A stretch of DNA of 13,738 bases from an uncultured Clostridia bacterium (lineage in GTDB: Bacteria > Bacillota > Clostridia > TANB77 > CAG-508): the NCBI GenBank assembly GCA_944391895.1, contig CALXVF010000017.1:1-13738 (forward strand), in the 5' to 3' direction. The translations under genes were made by a program, and so were the position numbers. Below the pieces are notes generated by a model. The model made no database searches and was not told the DNA's origin. It was given only the letters and a program-made list of their open reading frames with translations. Each line of letters opens with the position of its first letter. The stretch's first letter is position 1. Shown one piece after another: positions 13,595-13,738 of the stretch.

Positions 13595-13738
13595 TTCATT
13601 TTCTACTTCTTCTGTTTCTTGTTTTGTATTATCTATTTCTGGTCCTACTATTTCAGTTATTTTCTTAAGTTCTCTTTTCATTAGATTGTACATTGATTCA
13701 GAATATTCACTTGTTCCACTTTCATATTCAGATATTAT
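13574..13738 (-). CDS. C-terminal 54 residues of an unknown protein
   Basis: Open in one frame from the window edge to a TAA at 13576-13574; the start lies outside. The visible tail contains YNLMKRELKKITEIVGPEID, probably a helix, followed by an acidic, polar end (KQETEEVENEGTQNVT). It is too short and low in complexity to assign. It lies upstream of the glucosaminidase gene on the same strand but is separated from it by the GC-rich hairpin and a strong promoter, so it is probably a separate transcription unit. Confidence 0.6.
   Translation of the reverse strand: MISEYESGTSEYSESMYNLMKRELKKITEIVGPEIDNTKQETEEVENEGTQNVT

Overview
The window is very AT-rich and looks like chromosome from an anaerobic Firmicute of class Clostridia, probably an uncultured gut lineage. 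The evidence is AGGAGG-type ribosome sites, TTGACA/TATAAT promoters with 17-base spacers, IreB (UPF0297), a CD1247-type zinc-ribbon protein directly after efp, and a Clostridia-style G5-SH3-glucosaminidase. There is no phage module, insertion sequence or CRISPR array. The species cannot be named from the sequence alone.

Layout. 1-689 (-): 5' part of an Rpn/YhgA-type PD-(D/E)XK nuclease gene, cut by the window edge. 984-1706 (+): deoD, ending at a bidirectional terminator. 3841-1757 (-): uppP-mntP and a small membrane-anchored protein, one operon that ends at the same terminator. 3979-4743 (+): a single-pass membrane protein of unknown function, driven by a promoter that overlaps the divergent uppP promoter. 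4847-4773 (-): tRNA-Trp(CCA), sharing a bidirectional terminator with that gene. 4993-5596 (+): an M23 peptidoglycan peptidase broken by a one-base frameshift. 6860-5622 (-): efp and a cysteine-rich CD1247-type protein.

12028-7161 (-) is a tightly packed five-gene run with its own promoter: a small pilin-like membrane protein, an 888-residue protein (receiver-like head, disordered middle with two AT-hooks, MinD/CpaE-like tail with a defective P-loop), a membrane GAF plus degenerate-GGDEF protein, ireB and ruvX. Upstream of it lies a secreted G5-SH3-GH73 cell-wall hydrolase (13321-12095) with its own promoter. The 3' end of an unknown gene closes the window (13738-13574).

Most genes concern the cell envelope: lipid-carrier recycling (uppP), wall hydrolysis (M23, GH73), a possible pilus or secretion component, and the IreB phosphoprotein of the PASTA-kinase pathway. 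The most interesting part is the pilin-to-ruvX run. Two consecutive proteins there carry signalling or ATPase domains whose catalytic residues appear lost, suggesting a scaffold or regulatory assembly rather than enzymes. Two long symmetrical hairpin elements (6958-7138 and 13406-13558, the second with a GC-rich core) lie between genes and are unexplained.
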